Assembly: GCA_946623485.1 (NCBI GenBank)
Contig: CAMORF010000108.1
Coordinates: 1 to 7,364, forward strand
Direction: 5' to 3'
Source: an uncultured Clostridia bacterium
GTDB taxonomy: Bacteria; Bacillota; Clostridia; Lachnospirales; Lachnospiraceae
Length of the DNA stretch: 7,364 bases
Part shown: one piece after another, positions 6,169 to 7,364 of the stretch
Numbering within the stretch: the stretch's first letter is position 1
Layout of the letters: every line of letters begins with the position of its first letter
Notes under the pieces: model-generated
The model's database searches: none
What the model saw: only the letters and a program-made list of their open reading frames with translations
What the model was told of the DNA's origin: nothing
Made by a program: the position numbers and the translations under genes

Positions 6169-6174
6169 GAGAGG
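6169..6174 (+). promoter_or_regulatory. Ribosome binding site of the glutamine-synthetase-like gene
   Basis: GAGAGG stands eight bases before the ATG at 6183 and supports that start, which also fits the family's N-terminus. I see no convincing promoter or terminator in the 98 bp between glmS and this gene, which favours co-transcription. Confidence 0.6.
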
Positions 6175-6182
6175 TTTCAGAT

Positions 6183-7361
6183 ATGGGATATACAGCGGAT
6201 GAGGTACTGAGCCATATAGAGGAAGAAGACGTCAGGTTTGTCCGCCTTGCCTTCAGGGATGCCTTCGGCGTTCAGAAGAACATCGCTGTGATGCCGGGCG
6301 AGGTGAAAAAAGCTTTTCTGTACGGTATGCCGATCAATGCAAGGGCGGTCGCGGGATTTGCGGACAGCCCCTATGCTTCCCTTTATCTGAAACCGGATCC
6401 GGATACCCTGACGATCCTTCCCTGGCGTTCGGAACGCGGGAAGGTTCTGCGCATGTTCTGTGATGTCTGCACGCCGGACGGAGAAGTGTACGCTTCCGAT
6501 ACAAGACACGTCCTGAAAAAGGCGATTGAAAAGGCAAAAGCGGCCGGGGTAGAATTCCGCTTCAGTACAGAATGTGAGTTTTATCTTTTTCTCAAGGATG
6601 AAGACGGGAATCCAACGAAGATCCCCTATGACCGGGCAGGATATCTCGATATCGCGCCTGCGGACAAGTGTGAGAACATCCGGCGTGAGATCAATCTGAC
6701 GATTGAGAGGATGGGCCTGACGCCGGAGAGCTCCCATCATGAACGCGGACCGGGACAAAATGAGATTGATTTCCATTACGCGAAGCCTTTGAAAGCTGCC
6801 GACCAGATCACGACTTTCAAGATGGCAGTCAGAACGATCGCGGATCTTTACGGCCTTTATGCAGACTTTTCGCCGATGCCGCTGCAGGGCCAGCCGGGGA
6901 ATGGGTACCATATCAACCTCTATGCGGCTGACAGGTCCGGAAATGATCTGGCGCTCCAGGCAGCAGCGGGAATCCTGGAGGTAATCCGCGACATCACGGT
7001 CTTCCTGAACCCGACAGACGATTCCTATTCCAGACTCGGCAGCAGCAGCGCGCCGGACCGGGCGGACTGGTCCAGAGAAGGGAAATCCGAACTGATGTAT
7101 ATCGAGAGCTTCAACGGACGGACCCGGGCGGAACTGAGGTCCCCCGACGCATCCTGCAATCCCTATCTGGTCTTCGCGCTTTTAATTCATGCGGGACTTT
7201 CCGGAATTGAACGGAAGCTGGTTCTTCCTGAAGATGCGGCTGAGAACGGCAGCTTTCTTCCCACGTCCAAAAAGGAAGCCGGAATGATCGCGAAGCGAAG
7301 CGCCTTCGTGCGGAAGATCATCCCGGAGGAGCTTCTCCGGGCATACTGCTGTCAGCTGTAA
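6183..7361 (+). CDS. Short, diverged type I glutamine-synthetase-like protein
   Basis: The family normally makes glutamine from glutamate, ammonia and ATP as a cytoplasmic dodecamer. The 392-residue frame is complete but shorter than usual GlnA (about 440). The N-terminus follows B. subtilis GlnA closely. Conserved sites include Glu130 and Glu132 (TECEFYLF), SHHE (184-187), GQNEID (191-196, Glu194), His243 (GYHIN), Arg284 (SYSRL), RAELR (315-319) and NPYL (326-329). By eye, the DGSS loop is NARA (53-55 region, so the ammonium-site Asp is Asn52), the PGYEAP flap with its catalytic Glu is GSSSAP, and two arginines after it are Lys301 and Tyr306. About 12 residues are missing after GYHINL, and the C-terminus is shortened. 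Stop at 7359-7361. It may be a slow synthetase, a ligase with another acceptor, or regulatory. Confidence 0.85.
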   Translation: MGYTADEVLSHIEEEDVRFVRLAFRDAFGVQKNIAVMPGEVKKAFLYGMPINARAVAGFADSPYASLYLKPDPDTLTILPWRSERGKVLRMFCDVCTPDGEVYASDTRHVLKKAIEKAKAAGVEFRFSTECEFYLFLKDEDGNPTKIPYDRAGYLDIAPADKCENIRREINLTIERMGLTPESSHHERGPGQNEIDFHYAKPLKAADQITTFKMAVRTIADLYGLYADFSPMPLQGQPGNGYHINLYAADRSGNDLALQAAAGILEVIRDITVFLNPTDDSYSRLGSSSAPDRADWSREGKSELMYIESFNGRTRAELRSPDASCNPYLVFALLIHAGLSGIERKLVLPEDAAENGSFLPTSKKEAGMIAKRSAFVRKIIPEELLRAYCCQL

Positions 7362-7364
7362 CAC

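Noticed and set aside
7322..7341. CCCGGAG/CTCCGGG hairpin near the end of the synthetase-like gene
   Set aside because: It lies within the coding sequence and is followed by GCATACTGC, with no T-tract.

Overview
The window looks like a chromosomal segment of a Firmicute of the class Clostridia, most likely a gut Lachnospiraceae-type bacterium. Reasons: strong AGGAGG-type ribosome binding sites, a bacterial Ig-like (BIG2) secreted protein, the style of the GlmS and glutamine-synthetase sequences, and middling G+C. By eye, the right half (from about 4.4 kb) is richer in G+C than the left half. I see no tRNA, rRNA, CRISPR array, complete mobile element or replication origin.

Left part (1-1590). 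The tail of an unidentified gene is followed 18 bp later by a complete PfkB-family sugar or nucleoside kinase. The kinase converges on a minus-strand FMN-dependent azoreductase/NAD(P)H oxidoreductase, and their stop codons overlap. The azoreductase start is at 1590, where a good ribosome binding site lies; the open frame upstream of it is an extension, not gene.

Middle part (1591-3943). The divergent intergenic region (267 bp) holds a 10-bp hairpin in the azoreductase leader, two back-to-back palindromes, and an extended -10 promoter plus strong RBS for a secreted BIG2 protein. That protein has a C-terminal domain I do not recognise. Directly after its stop lies a 29-codon relic of the C-terminus of a tributyrin-esterase-like hydrolase. 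A GNAT acetyltransferase follows.

Right part (3944-7364). The 272 bp before glmS contain a near-perfect sigma-A promoter that fires almost directly into a strong intrinsic terminator. There is no room for, and no sign of, the glmS ribozyme. Then come glmS (complete) and, 98 bp later on the same strand with no terminator between, a short, strongly diverged type I glutamine-synthetase-like protein. The pair suggests a link between amino-sugar synthesis and glutamine supply, but the synthetase-like protein has lost several catalytic residues, so its reaction is open.

No gene-free stretch exceeds 300 bases; the two longest are described above. The observations most worth a second look are the promoter-terminator unit before glmS, the altered active site of the synthetase homologue, the esterase relic, and the unknown secreted domain. 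I found no convincing multi-gene novel defence or mobile system.
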